Below, piece by piece: positions 47,703 through 57,266 of a stretch of 64,000 nucleotides of DNA. The translations under genes and the position numbers were made by a program. The notes under the pieces were generated by a model. That model was not told the DNA's origin, did no database searches, and saw nothing but the letters and a program-made list of their open reading frames with translations. Source of the stretch: JL08 sp963765555 (GTDB taxonomy: Bacteria; Pseudomonadota; Alphaproteobacteria; Rhodobacterales; Rhodobacteraceae); assembly GCA_963765555.1 (NCBI GenBank), contig CAVXWX010000012.1, positions 434,001 through 498,000 on the forward strand, given 5' to 3'. Each line of letters opens with the position of its first letter. Position 1 is the first letter of the stretch.

Positions 47703-47960
47703 TCAGGATCCGGCCAGCCCGATCAGCATCGCCGCAAGTGCGACGACATGGATCAGAACAATCGCGCGATCCTGCCACAGCACCCCGACAGACAGCCACC
47801 CGACCAGCCCGACCAGAAACAGGTAGATGTTCAATGGCGTCGCGCCAAAGGCGGTGGCGGTGTAGCCCGCGATCTGCACGATCGACGCGGCCCATTTCAG
47901 GGTAAAGGTGAAAGCGGCACGGTCCCAACGGGGCCGTGCCAACAGGGCGATACTGCGCAT
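47703..47960 (-). CDS. Small two- or three-helix membrane protein
   Basis: About 85 residues starting MRSIALLARPRWDRAAFTFT, with helices near KWAASIVQIAGYTATAFG, LNIYLFLVGLVGWLSVGVLW and IVLIHVVALAAMLIGLAG. Function unknown; it may belong to one of the uncharacterised small-membrane-protein families of Rhodobacteraceae. Its ATG overlaps the stop of the upstream 56-residue gene as TAATG, so translation is probably coupled. It points away from the LysR gene. Confidence 0.65.
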   Translation of the reverse strand: MRSIALLARPRWDRAAFTFTLKWAASIVQIAGYTATAFGATPLNIYLFLVGLVGWLSVGVLWQDRAIVLIHVVALAAMLIGLAGS

Positions 47961-48130
47961 TACAAGCTGTCCAGATCGATGTTTTTGAACGGCGTGACCC
48001 ACCAGTGCCCGACGGGCAACCAACGGCGTTTCGGTGCTGTGGTGGCGGGGGCAGGTACATCGCGCACCTTGACGGTGTGCGCGTTTGTGCGGGTCGCGGT
48101 CATGAAACTTTGGGCATAGATGTTCAGCAT
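47960..48130 (-). CDS. 56-residue small protein coupled to the membrane protein
   Basis: MLNIYAQSFMTATRTNAHTV continues through a Pro/Ala stretch (RDVPAPATTAPKRRWLPVGH) to WWVTPFKNIDLDSL. It has no membrane segment, and the aromatic C-terminus looks constrained. The stop TAA shares its last base with the next ATG. It starts about 100 bp from the divergent LysR gene, which may control it. I know no family. Confidence 0.6.
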   Translation of the reverse strand: MLNIYAQSFMTATRTNAHTVKVRDVPAPATTAPKRRWLPVGHWWVTPFKNIDLDSL

Positions 48131-48213
48131 GGGCTTGATCCTTGTCTGATGTTTCCTCTGCCCTGATACTTGATCATCCGCCCCAAAAATGCGACTCAGG
48201 AAGAATTCTGTTA

Positions 48214-48230
48214 TGTAAGTCAGGATTACA
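48214..48230. promoter_or_regulatory. LysR-type operator
   Basis: TGTAA and TTACA are separated by 7 bp, matching the T-N11-A dyad of LysR regulators. It ends one base before the lysR start codon and lies between the divergent genes. Confidence 0.55.
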
Positions 48231-48231
48231 T

Positions 48232-49110
48232 ATGAATTGGCTTCAGATGCCGCCGTTATCGGGTTTGCGTGCCTTCGCCGCCTTTGCAGAGGCCGGAAAT
48301 ATCACGGCAGCAGGGGATTCGCTGAATGTAAGCCATGCTGCGATCAGCCAGCAGTTGCGCAATCTGGAAACGCATCTGGGGGCCACGTTGCTGGACAGGT
48401 CGGGGCGGGCGCTGGCGCTGACCGCGCAGGGGCAGCAACTGGCCGATGCGCTGGCCTTGGGGTTCGGCGCCATCGAAAGCGCGCTGCGCGAGATCACGCA
48501 GGCCGATCAGGCCCGTCCGGTGCATATTTCTTCGACCCCGATGCTGACATCGGCGTGGCTGCTGCCGCGCCTGTCCGAATTTCGCGCCGCCCACCCGGAT
48601 ATCGATCTGATGCTGAACCCGTCATCCAAGCTGGTGACGCTGGAGCCGGGGGGCATTGACGTGGCGCTGCGCTATGGCGCGGGCACATGGGCGGGGTTGG
48701 ACTCGGTACCGCTGTTTGATTCCCCCATGGTGATCGTTGCCGCCGAAAGCCTGATCGCCGGGCGCGAGATCAGGGAACCGGCCGATCTGGCCGATTTTCC
48801 GTGGCTGGACGAATACGGCATTTCCGAAAGCAGCCGCTGGCTGGAATCCCACGGGGTTGCGCCGGATGCCATCAAGGGGCGCATCCAGTTGCCGGGCAAT
48901 TTTATGCTGGAAGGCGCGCGCGACGGGCAGGGGGTGATCGTGACAGTCCAGAAGTTTGTGCAGAACGATCTGGACGCGGGGCGCTTGCGCGTCTTGTTTC
49001 AGGGGCGGTCGGGCGGTGGATACCATATTGTCACCCGACCCGGTGTGCTGCGCCCTGCGGTGAAAACCTTTGTGACATGGCTGCGCCGGCAGGTGGCCGA
49101 CGCGGTTTAG
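48232..49110 (+). CDS. LysR family transcriptional regulator (GcvA-like)
   Basis: A 292-residue regulator. The helix-turn-helix is LRAFAAFAEAGNITAAGDSL and VSHAAISQQLRNLETHLGAT; the periplasmic-binding-like effector domain has SSTPMLTSAWLLPRLSEFRA, GIDVALRYGAGTW and GQGVIVTVQKFVQNDL, as in GcvA-type members. It is divergent from the two small genes, so these are the likeliest targets. It splits the ccoNOQP and ccoGHIS operons, but a respiratory role is not shown. Confidence 0.88.
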   Translation: MNWLQMPPLSGLRAFAAFAEAGNITAAGDSLNVSHAAISQQLRNLETHLGATLLDRSGRALALTAQGQQLADALALGFGAIESALREITQADQARPVHISSTPMLTSAWLLPRLSEFRAAHPDIDLMLNPSSKLVTLEPGGIDVALRYGAGTWAGLDSVPLFDSPMVIVAAESLIAGREIREPADLADFPWLDEYGISESSRWLESHGVAPDAIKGRIQLPGNFMLEGARDGQGVIVTVQKFVQNDLDAGRLRVLFQGRSGGGYHIVTRPGVLRPAVKTFVTWLRRQVADAV

Positions 49111-49173
49111 CCGCGGGGCAAAGACCGGCGCGGGATGCCCCCTGCGACAAAAGATGACTGTACAATGCGCTTT

Positions 49174-49187
49174 TTGACCCATGTCAA
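49174..49187. promoter_or_regulatory. FNR box upstream of ccoG
   Basis: TTGACCCATGTCAA, a perfect TTGA-N6-TCAA match centred about 70 bp before the ccoG start. TATGTG at 49205-49210 is a possible -10 element at spacing close to class II FNR activation. Confidence 0.85.
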
Positions 49188-49249
49188 AGTTGGAATGTCA
49201 TTCCTATGTGACAAGCATGACAACATTCTAACGAACGGGATTCCCTCAC

Positions 49250-50683
49250 GTGAGCAGTACAGACCCCGCCCCCAGCCTTTATGCCGCCCGCGAACCGATT
49301 TTTCCAAAACGCGTTTCGGGCAATTTCCGCAACCTCAAATGGATCATTATGGCGGTCACTTTGGGGATTTATTACATCACGCCGTGGATTCGCTGGGATC
49401 GGGGCGCAACCCTGCCCGATCAGGCGGTTTTGCTGGATATGGCGAACCGCCGGTTCTATTTTTTCTGGATCGAAATCTGGCCCCATGAATTCTATTTCGT
49501 CGCCGGCCTGTTGATCATGGCCGGTCTGGGCCTGTTTCTGTTCACATCGGCATTGGGCCGCGTCTGGTGCGGCTATGCCTGCCCGCAAACCGTGTGGACC
49601 GACCTGTTCATGCTGGTGGAACGCTGGATCGAGGGCGACCGCAACGCGCGCCTGCGCCTGCACCGCCAGAAAAAGATGGATTTCCGCAAGTTCCGCCTGA
49701 ACATGACCAAGTGGATTGTGTGGCTGCTGATTGCGATGGCCACGGGTGGCGCGTGGGTGTTTTATTTCGCCGATGCGCCGACCCTGTTTGTGGACCTGTT
49801 CACGCTGAATGCGCATCCGATTGCCTACACAACTGTGGCATTCCTGACCGCGACCACCTTTTTCTTTGGTGGGTTCGCGCGCGAACAGATTTGTATCTAT
49901 GCCTGCCCGTGGCCGCGTATTCAGGCGGCGATGATGGACGAAGACACGCTTGTCGTTGCCTATCGCCCGTGGCGCGGGGAACCGCGCAAACATTCCGAAG
50001 AGGTCAAGGCGGGTGAACCACAGGGCGATTGTATTGATTGTATGGCCTGCGTGAACGTATGCCCGGTGGGCATCGATATTCGCGACGGGCAGCAACTGGA
50101 ATGTATCACCTGCGCGTTGTGCATCGATGCCTGTGACGAAATTATGGAAAAAACCGGCAAGCCGCGCGGTTTGATCGATTACATGGCGCTGAGTGATGAA
50201 CCGCGCGAACGCGAAGGCCAGCCGCCCAAAAACGTCTGGAAACACATCCTGCGCCCGCGCACGATCATGTACACCAGCCTGTGGTCGATTGTCGGCTTTG
50301 CGTTGGTGTTTGCGCTGTTTATCCGGCAGGATATCGAAATGACAGTGGCCCCCGTGCGCAACCCGACCTTTGTAACCCTGTCCGACGGGTCGATCCGCAA
50401 CACCTATGATGTGCGGATTCTGAACAAAAGCGGGACCGACAGCCAGTACAGTATCTTTGTCAAAGGCGATCCGACCTTGCGGGTCCAGCTTGAAGGGACA
50501 CCTTATGGATCGGTTCAGGTGGCCGCCGATACGCAAAAACTGCAACGGGTCTATGTGATTTCACCTGCGGGATCAGCCCCGACAACATCGGACCGGACGG
50601 AATTCCGCTTCTGGGTCGAAGATTTGGGCAACGGGGATCGGGCCTATTCTGATTCCGTTTTCAACGGACAAGCGAGAAACTGA
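49250..50683 (+). CDS. ccoG: cbb3 oxidase accessory protein CcoG (RdxA/FixG)
   Basis: A 477-residue membrane ferredoxin that reduces copper for CuB-site assembly. Four or five helices, YACPQTVWTDLFM and YACPWPRIQAAMM in the membrane part, and two 4Fe-4S motifs CIDCMACVNVCPVG and CITCALCIDACDE. The C-terminal domain is an Ig-like fold. Translation starts at GTG. It overlaps ccoH by one base. Confidence 0.94.
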   Translation: MSSTDPAPSLYAAREPIFPKRVSGNFRNLKWIIMAVTLGIYYITPWIRWDRGATLPDQAVLLDMANRRFYFFWIEIWPHEFYFVAGLLIMAGLGLFLFTSALGRVWCGYACPQTVWTDLFMLVERWIEGDRNARLRLHRQKKMDFRKFRLNMTKWIVWLLIAMATGGAWVFYFADAPTLFVDLFTLNAHPIAYTTVAFLTATTFFFGGFAREQICIYACPWPRIQAAMMDEDTLVVAYRPWRGEPRKHSEEVKAGEPQGDCIDCMACVNVCPVGIDIRDGQQLECITCALCIDACDEIMEKTGKPRGLIDYMALSDEPREREGQPPKNVWKHILRPRTIMYTSLWSIVGFALVFALFIRQDIEMTVAPVRNPTFVTLSDGSIRNTYDVRILNKSGTDSQYSIFVKGDPTLRVQLEGTPYGSVQVAADTQKLQRVYVISPAGSAPTTSDRTEFRFWVEDLGNGDRAYSDSVFNGQARN

Positions 50684-51144
50684 TGCAAATGACACGTGAA
50701 TTTACCGGCCGCCACATGGCCATTGTCGTCGTCTCGGCCTTTGCCGTGATCATTCTGGTCAATCTGGCGCTGGCCTATAGCGCGGTCAAAACCTTTCCGG
50801 GGCTGGAGGTGAAAAATTCATATGTTGCCAGCCAGAATTTTGATGAACGCCGCGATGCGCAAACCGCGCTGGGCTGGGATGTGCGCGCCGATGCCATGGG
50901 CGGGCTTGTCATTCTGGCGATCACCGATGCATCCGGCGCGCCGGTTCAGGTGCAATCGCTTGAGGCGGTTCTGGGCCGCGCCACCCATGTGAAAGACGAT
51001 GTATCGCCCGCGTTCGAATTTGACGGCACCGCCTATGTCGCGCCGGTGGAACTGGGCGCGGGCAACTGGAACATCCGCATGACCGCGCTGGCGCCGGATG
51101 GCACGGAATTTACGCAGCGCGTTGTCCTGCATGTGAAACGCTAG
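50683..51144 (+). CDS. ccoH: cbb3 oxidase assembly protein CcoH (FixH)
   Basis: A 153-residue one-helix protein needed for stable cbb3 assembly. The helix is MAIVVVSAFAVIILVNLALA, followed by the conserved TFPGLEVKNSYVASQNFD and a beta-rich periplasmic domain ending RVVLHVKR. It lies between ccoG and ccoI with 4 bp to the latter. Confidence 0.93.
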   Translation: MQMTREFTGRHMAIVVVSAFAVIILVNLALAYSAVKTFPGLEVKNSYVASQNFDERRDAQTALGWDVRADAMGGLVILAITDASGAPVQVQSLEAVLGRATHVKDDVSPAFEFDGTAYVAPVELGAGNWNIRMTALAPDGTEFTQRVVLHVKR

Positions 51145-51148
51145 GACA

Positions 51149-53336
51149 ATGGCGGCGGTTCTTCAAAGCTCGGGCGCGGCCTGTCCCGGCTGCATTGCAG
51201 CCCCCGCCCAGATGGTCGAGGTGCCCGCCGCCGAAACCGGACGCCTTGCGCTGTCCCTGCCGACCATTCACTGTCAGGCCTGTATTTCCAAGGTCGAACG
51301 CGCGCTGGATGCTGTCCCGGGCGTGAACAGCGCGCGGGTGAACCTGACGCTGAAACGCGCGATGATCGACGCCGACCCCCGACGTAACAGCAAATGATCT
51401 GGTCGCCGTGCTGGATGGCATCGGTTTTGAGGCCCACGAACTGGACAATGCGGCCCTGCAAGCCACCCAGAGCGACCGGGCAGGGCGCGAATTGCTGATG
51501 CGTCTGGCGGTGGCCGGATTTGCATCGATGAACGTGATGTTGCTGTCTGTGGCGGTCTGGTCAGGGGCCGAAGACGCCACGCGCGATCTGTTCCACTGGA
51601 TATCCGCCGCCATCACCCTGCCGGCCATCGCGTTTTGCGGGCAGCCGTTTTTTCGCAATGCCTGGGCCGCCCTGTCCGTTGGGCGGCTGAACATGGATGT
51701 GCCGATCACGCTGGCGATCCTGCTGGCGCTGGCCACTTCGCTGTGGGAAACATCGCTGTCGGGGCATCACGCCTATTTTGATGCGGCGCTGACGCTCACA
51801 TTCTTTCTGCTGGCGGGGCGCTATCTGGATCACCGCACCCGTGCGGTGGCCCGGTCTGCCGCGCAGGAACTGGCCGCGCTGGAAGTGCCGCGCGCGTGGC
51901 GTGTTGCCGATGATGGCACGACAGACCGAAGTACAGGTTGGCGAACTGGCGCTGGGTGATCTGGTGCTGGTCCGTCCGGGCGGGCGGATGCCGGTGGACG
52001 GGATCATTGAAACCGGACGTTCCGAACTGGATCGGTCCCTGCTGACGGGCGAAACCGTACCTGTCTTTGCCGAACCGGGCCAGAACGTCAGCGCGGGCGA
52101 AGTGAACCTGACCGGCCCGCTGACCATCCGCGCAACGGCCGTGGGGCAGGATACATCGCTGCACCGCATGGCCGATCTGGTCGCCATCGCCGAAAGCGGG
52201 CGGTCGCGCTATACCTCTCTGGCGGACGCGGCGGCCAAATTATACGCGCCCGGCGTACATATCCTGTCCGCGCTGTCCTTTCTGGGCTGGCTGTTGTGGT
52301 CGGGCGATTTGCGCATGGCGCTGAATATCGCCGCGGCGGTCCTGATTATCACCTGCCCCTGTGCCTTGGGTCTTGCGGTGCCTGCGGTCACAACCGCGGC
52401 GTCCGGGCGCCTGTTTCGCAAGGGGTTGCTGATCAAACACGCCACCGCACTGGAACGGCTGGCCGAGGTGGATACCGTTGTGTTCGACAAGACCGGCACC
52501 CTGACCGAAGGCACGCCGGTGCTGACCAATCTGGACGCGATCACCCCGCAGGACGCCGCCGTTGCGCTGGCACTGGCCGAGGCTTCGGCGCATCCGCTGT
52601 CTTGCGCATTGGCCCGCGCGGCCCGCGCTGCCGGTGTCGTCCCCGCCACGCTGACCCGCATTGTCGAAGTGCCGGGTTATGGCACCAAGGCGATGCTGGA
52701 CGACACGGTGGTGCGGCTGGGGCGCGCCACATGGGTGGGTGCCCCCCAAGCCGCGACAACGTCAACCTTTTTGCAGATCGGCGATCAACCGGCGCGTGGC
52801 CTTCTCCTTTTCCGACACGCCGCGTTCCGGTGCCGCATCAGGCGGTGGCCGCCTTGCAACAGGCGGGTCTGGATGTGGTGATGATGTCGGGGGACAGCCC
52901 GATGGCGGTAGAACATCTTGCCCGCCAACTGGGCATCACAGACTGGCACGCCGAAGCGTTGCCACAGGACAAGGCCGCTGCCATTGCCGCGCTCAGCGCG
53001 CAGGGCAAAAAGGTGCTGATGGTTGGTGACGGTCTGAACGATACGGCGGCGCTGGCGGCCGCGCATGTCTCGATCTCGCCCGCGTCGGCGCTGGATGCGG
53101 CGCGTGTGGCCTCGGATATCGTGCTTCTGGGCAGCGATCTGGAGCCGATCCCCGAGGCGCTGGGCGTGGCGCGCAAGGCAACCGCGCGCATTCGCGAGAA
53201 TTTCCGCATTGCCACGCTATACAACGTGATCGCGGTGCCGGTGGCGGTGATCGGGCTGGCCACACCGCTGGTCGCGGCCTTGGCGATGTCGCTGTCCTCT
53301 ATTACAGTATCGCTCAATGCATTACGCTTGCGGTGA
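51149..53336 (+). CDS. ccoI: Copper-transporting P-type ATPase CcoI (four apparent frameshifts)
   Basis: Exports copper for the CuB site of cbb3 oxidase. An N-terminal CPGCIAAP pair precedes the heavy-metal domain TIHCQACISKVERALDAVPG; then come actuator LTGETVPVF, the membrane copper motif IITCPCALGLAVPAV, the phosphorylation site VVFDKTGTLTEG and hinge MVGDGLNDTAALAAAHVSIS. Extra bases near 51379, 51915, 52797 and 52835 divide it. Corrected, it is about 728 residues, family length. Order ccoG-ccoH-ccoI-ccoS is standard. Confidence 0.9.
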
Positions 53337-53342
53337 CACCTG

Positions 53343-53501
53343 ATGGATGTGCTGACCTTTCTGATCCCGATTTCGCTGATTCTGGGGGCTGTGGGCCTTC
53401 TGGCCTTTGTCTATACGGTCCGCTCGAACCAGTATGACGACCCCGAAGGCGACAGCCGCCGGATTCTCAGCAACGAATACGACGATCACCCTAAACCCTG
53501 A
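53343..53501 (+). CDS. ccoS: cbb3 oxidase assembly protein CcoS
   Basis: A 52-residue one-helix protein required for cofactor insertion into cbb3. MDVLTFLIPISLILGAVGLL is the helix, and VRSNQYDDPEGDSRRIL is the family signature (QYDDPEGD). It starts 6 bp after the ccoI stop and is the last gene of the operon. Confidence 0.92.
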   Translation: MDVLTFLIPISLILGAVGLLAFVYTVRSNQYDDPEGDSRRILSNEYDDHPKP

Positions 53502-53571
53502 AACACGGCACTGCCGCGCTTCTTTTTGCCGAAAATACGGGTTGCATGACCTGTGCCGCCGGGCGTGCGAT

Positions 53572-54261
53572 TCACAGAATGTGCACGCGGGCCTCGGACA
53601 ATCCATCGATTGCCACAGTACAGGTTTCGCCCCGCGCCACCGGCCCGACACCGGCAGGGGTGCCGGTATAGATCAGATCACCGGGGGCCAGCGTGACCAG
53701 AGTAGAAAGATAGGCAATCACGTCTGCAACGGGCCAGATCATTTCGGAAATATCGGCGTCCTGCCGCAGGTCATCGCCGACATGAGCGGTGATGCGGGCC
53801 TGCGCCAGATCGCCGGTTTCGCTGCGTGGGTGCAGCGCGCCGATGATGGCGGAATTGTCGAACCCCTTGGACATATCCCACGGACGGCGTGCGGCTTTGG
53901 CCGCGGCCTGCAGATCGCGGCGGGTCAGATCATTGCCTGCGGCAAAGCCCCAGACATGGGCCATGGCGTCCGCCACGGCGATATCGCTGCCACCGGTGCC
54001 GATGGCGACCACAAGTTCGGCCTCGTGGTGCAAGTCCTCTGTGGCGGGCGGATAGGGAATACTGCGCCCCGAGGGAATGACCGCATCGGCGGGTTTGGTG
54101 AAAAAGAACGGCGGTTCGCGATCCGGGTCATGGCCCATTTCGCGGGCATGTTCGGCATAGTTGCGCCCCACGCAAAACACGCGGCGCACGGCGAACTGTG
54201 CGTCGCTGCCGGCAACGGGAACAAGGGTTGGGGTGGGGGCGGGAAAAATCAGATCAGTCAT
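53572..54261 (-). CDS. Fumarylacetoacetate hydrolase family protein
   Basis: A 229-residue metal-dependent C-C hydrolase or isomerase. RVFCVGRNYAEHAREMGHDP, PFFFTKPADAVIPSG, the metal-binding DLHHEAELVVAIG and IYTGTPAGVGPVARGE are typical. The length and sequence type resemble fumarylpyruvate or acylpyruvate hydrolases more than eukaryotic FAH. The substrate is uncertain, as no aromatic catabolic genes are nearby. The start at 54261 (MTDLIFPAP) is chosen as the conserved beginning. Confidence 0.88.
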   Translation of the reverse strand: MTDLIFPAPTPTLVPVAGSDAQFAVRRVFCVGRNYAEHAREMGHDPDREPPFFFTKPADAVIPSGRSIPYPPATEDLHHEAELVVAIGTGGSDIAVADAMAHVWGFAAGNDLTRRDLQAAAKAARRPWDMSKGFDNSAIIGALHPRSETGDLAQARITAHVGDDLRQDADISEMIWPVADVIAYLSTLVTLAPGDLIYTGTPAGVGPVARGETCTVAIDGLSEARVHIL

Positions 54262-54356
54262 GGCCCAGATATGGCGGGCTTGGCTGCGCAAGGCAAGCGG
54301 GATCAAGGCCGGTTTCGTCGCGTTTGGCCCGTTTCTGGATCGGTCTTGGACCGGTT

Positions 54357-55961
54357 TTAGCCCGGGCCGACCATAAAGCAGGAGACATTGCGCGCCTGTA
54401 GCCTGCGGCAGGCCAGATCTGCGCTTTCCTTGGTCATGCCGAGGAAATTTGCATCAAAGCCCTGTGGCCGTTTCACGACCTTGCGCAGGCTGTTGTCAAG
54501 CGTCGACATTTCGGCCAGCGCGGTTTTCAGCAGCACGCGCTCTGCCTCGTAGCGGGTGTTGTAGCGGCCCACATTGATGCCCCAGTGGCGCCCGCCGGAT
54601 GTCGATACGCGGGTGACGACTTCGGGGTCTGACGACAGGGTGGCAGAGGTATCGACACTGGCCAGCACGATATCGCTGGGGCGCGCTTCGGGGCGCACCG
54701 ATGTGGCGGCGGCCAGCTCTGTTGCGGTTTTCAGGCTTTCGGCTTTGGTGGCGGCCAGTTGCAGGGTTTCTGTTTCGGTCAAAGGTGTCTGGATCGGCTT
54801 GGCTTGTCGTGCATTGTCTGCAACGGCCACGGCCACAGCCTGATCCACGGCGGTTGCGGTCGCTGCCGCAGACGGGGCGGGCGTTGTGGATTGAACCTGC
54901 GCCAGTGCGGCGCCGATCTGGTCGCGGATCGCCGCTTCGTCTGCCTGTGCTTCGGCCACCAGAACCGGTTCGGTTGTCGGGCGCGCCTGTGGTCTCAGGC
55001 TTTTGGGAACGGCCGTGACCAGCCGGATGGTTTTGCCATAGGCGCCGCTGGCGCTGCCCGATGTCGCATCGGAACCTGCGGGATCCTTGGCCTCGGCTAC
55101 ATAATTCGGGCTGGCCGGTTTGACGGTTTTGGCGCGCGACGGCGCGCGGCGGAAGCCAAGATCAAGCAGTTCGGCAACCTTGGCGTTGCGTTGTGCGGTG
55201 GACTGGCCGCCAAAGACCGTCGCGATGATACGTTCGTTGCCGCGCACGGCGGACGCGACAAGGTTGTAACCCGCGGCGCGCGTGTAACCTGTTTTGATGC
55301 CGTCGGCGCCTTTGTAGGCGGCCAGAAGGCGACGGTTAGTATTCGAAACCTCGCGAATGCCTGCATGCGTCGACGTGCGTGAAAACAGGTTGTAATATTC
55401 GGGATAGTCAAACAGCAGATGGCGCCCCAGCAACGTCATGTCGCGGGCGGTTGAAAGATGCCCGCTTTCGGTCAGGCCGTGGGCGTTTTTGAACGTGGTA
55501 CGTGTCATCCCCATCGCGTTGGCGGTGCGGGTCATGCGGCGGGCGAATTTGGCTTCCGACCCCGAGATTGCTTCGCCGATGGCGGTGGCGGCGTCATTGG
55601 CAGATTTGACGGCCGCGGCGCGGATCAGATAGCGAAAAGCAATGGTCTGGCCCGATTTGAGGCCAAGTTTGGAGGGGGGCTCGGACGCGGCATGCGACGA
55701 GATTTTAACCTTGGTATCCAGCGAAATCTCGCCATTCCGGACCGCTTCGAACGCGATGTAAAGGGTCATCATTTTGGTCAGCGATGCGGGATGCAATCGG
55801 GTATCGGCATTGCGTGAATGCAGCACCTCGCCCGATCTGGCATCAACAACCATGGCCGCATACGGGGCCGCGGCCACGCTGAGCGGCACGATGATAAACA
55901 TCCACAAAGCTGCGAATACGAATAGCCCTATTCGGGCCGGCTGGATACGCCGTACCTTCAC
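54357..55961 (-). CDS. D-alanyl-D-alanine carboxypeptidase with C-terminal SPOR-like region
   Basis: A 534-residue class C low-molecular-weight penicillin-binding protein. After a signal peptide (LFVFAALWMFIIVPLSVAAA) come the active-site motifs LHPASLTKMM (SxxK), VKSANDAA (SxN) and ADGIKTGYT (KTG). A long Ala/Thr-rich linker (TTPAPSAAATATAVDQA) leads to a tail WGINVGRYNTRYEAERVLLK ending ARNVSCFMVGPG that looks like a SPOR domain, which would bind denuded glycan at the septum. It trims peptidoglycan stem peptides in the periplasm. Confidence 0.88.
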   Translation of the reverse strand: MKVRRIQPARIGLFVFAALWMFIIVPLSVAAAPYAAMVVDARSGEVLHSRNADTRLHPASLTKMMTLYIAFEAVRNGEISLDTKVKISSHAASEPPSKLGLKSGQTIAFRYLIRAAAVKSANDAATAIGEAISGSEAKFARRMTRTANAMGMTRTTFKNAHGLTESGHLSTARDMTLLGRHLLFDYPEYYNLFSRTSTHAGIREVSNTNRRLLAAYKGADGIKTGYTRAAGYNLVASAVRGNERIIATVFGGQSTAQRNAKVAELLDLGFRRAPSRAKTVKPASPNYVAEAKDPAGSDATSGSASGAYGKTIRLVTAVPKSLRPQARPTTEPVLVAEAQADEAAIRDQIGAALAQVQSTTPAPSAAATATAVDQAVAVAVADNARQAKPIQTPLTETETLQLAATKAESLKTATELAAATSVRPEARPSDIVLASVDTSATLSSDPEVVTRVSTSGGRHWGINVGRYNTRYEAERVLLKTALAEMSTLDNSLRKVVKRPQGFDANFLGMTKESADLACRRLQARNVSCFMVGPG

Positions 55962-56288
55962 GATTGAACTGCCTTCTTCTGCCTCATGCCGCCGGTTTTC
56001 CGGTCTGGCTTTTGTTATATAGCGGACGCTAGCACAAAGTCGCGCGCAAATAAACCCTTTGATTCAAATGAATTAGAGGTGGTTTTTGACCTTGATTGCG
56101 CAAGATGTAGCGCTGGATCGCGTGTCCGCCGCTAGGTGTTTGATTGTGTCAGGAATGTGGCATTTGCCGCTGCGGTTTGCGCAATGCGACTCTCTGATGC
56201 TGTGGCGATGGTAGACAACATATGCTTGCGGGGTCATTCTGGGCCGGAAGGAACAAACCGGGCCAATACGGGGTTGCACGAACCAACC
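55962..56288. other. Divergent intergenic region, 327 bp
   Basis: No gene is supported. It separates the carboxypeptidase from the FUSC-like gene and must hold both promoters. The part near 56040-56090 is AT-rich. GGAAGGAA at about 56248 is too far from the chosen ATG, so the FUSC-like start could lie elsewhere in the same frame, which is open from 56136. Confidence 0.45.
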
Positions 56289-57266
56289 ATGACACGCAAC
56301 GCCGCATCCCTGATCATGCAGGAGCCCGCGAGGCGCGTGCTGCCCTGGCGTTTGGTGATGATCCCGTTTGTGGTGATGTGCGCCGTGGCGCTGGCTGCGG
56401 CATATGCGTTCGGGCCGGTCTATGCGTCAGGGGCCGGCGCCGGTGTTGCGCTAGGGTTTTTTGGCACGCTGTTCAGCTCGGGGCGAAAATCCATGCTGTG
56501 TGCACTGGCCGTGGTGGTCGCCACAGGGGCGACACTCTGGTGTCCCGAATGGGTGCGATTTGCAATCATCATTCCGGCAATGGCCGCGGTTGCGGGCAGA
56601 GAGTTGGCGCAAGACGGCACACGCACTTTCATCTTTGCGATCATCAGCTGGATTCTGTTGCTGGGGCCAGTGCTGAACGGGGCCGATGCCGGAATTCTGG
56701 TGCTGGTTTTTGTTCTGTCGGCGGGTGTCGGGGCCGCGCTGGCGGCGGGGATGGGCGCACAGGGCAAGGTGCCCCCGACCGATGTGGAAACGGGCTATGC
56801 CGTGGCCCACGCAACCGCGCTGGCCATCGGGCTGGCGCTGGCGCTTTTGATTGCGAAACTGTTTGATGCCCCGCAAACGCATTGGATTGCCATGTTGTTT
56901 GCCGTTCGTGCGCTTGACCCGCCGGGCCAGCATTTGCACCGCGCGACACGTCGCGGCTTTGCCACCGTGATCGGGGCGGGGGCGGCGGGTTTGCTGGTCT
57001 TGTTGCCACTTTCGCCCGTGGCTTTCAAACTGATCGGCGCGGCCTTTTTGCTGGTGGGTATCCGTTATTTAACCAGCGGGGCGGCGCGATCCACTGCGTT
57101 TATGTCGGCGGGGGTTGTGCTGGCCACGGCCCCGACCACCGAAACCGCGCTGTTCCGGATCGAGGCGGCGCTGATTGCGGCGGCGCTGGTTGTCGGGCTG
57201 TTTTTATTGGTCGATTTCGTCCGGTCGCTGTTCAAAACCCGTGCCGGTCCGGTGCCTGATGAATAG
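56289..57266 (+). CDS. FUSC-like integral membrane protein
   Basis: About 325 residues with ten or so hydrophobic segments. The first half is ALAAAYAFGPVYASGAGAGV and repeated small-residue helices; the central THWIAMLFAVRALDPPGQHL and HRATRRGFATVIGAGAAG match the fusaric-acid-resistance (FUSC_2) half-repeat found in aromatic acid exporters such as YccS/AaeB. It lacks the cytoplasmic domain of those proteins. The substrate is unknown. Its 3' end overlaps the convergent HAD gene by 35 bp. Confidence 0.65.
   Translation: MTRNAASLIMQEPARRVLPWRLVMIPFVVMCAVALAAAYAFGPVYASGAGAGVALGFFGTLFSSGRKSMLCALAVVVATGATLWCPEWVRFAIIIPAMAAVAGRELAQDGTRTFIFAIISWILLLGPVLNGADAGILVLVFVLSAGVGAALAAGMGAQGKVPPTDVETGYAVAHATALAIGLALALLIAKLFDAPQTHWIAMLFAVRALDPPGQHLHRATRRGFATVIGAGAAGLLVLLPLSPVAFKLIGAAFLLVGIRYLTSGAARSTAFMSAGVVLATAPTTETALFRIEAALIAAALVVGLFLLVDFVRSLFKTRAGPVPDE

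Noticed and set aside
49184..50545. Long antisense frame opposite ccoG (453 codons)
   Set aside because: Shadow frame covering a complete, well-identified gene on the plus strand.
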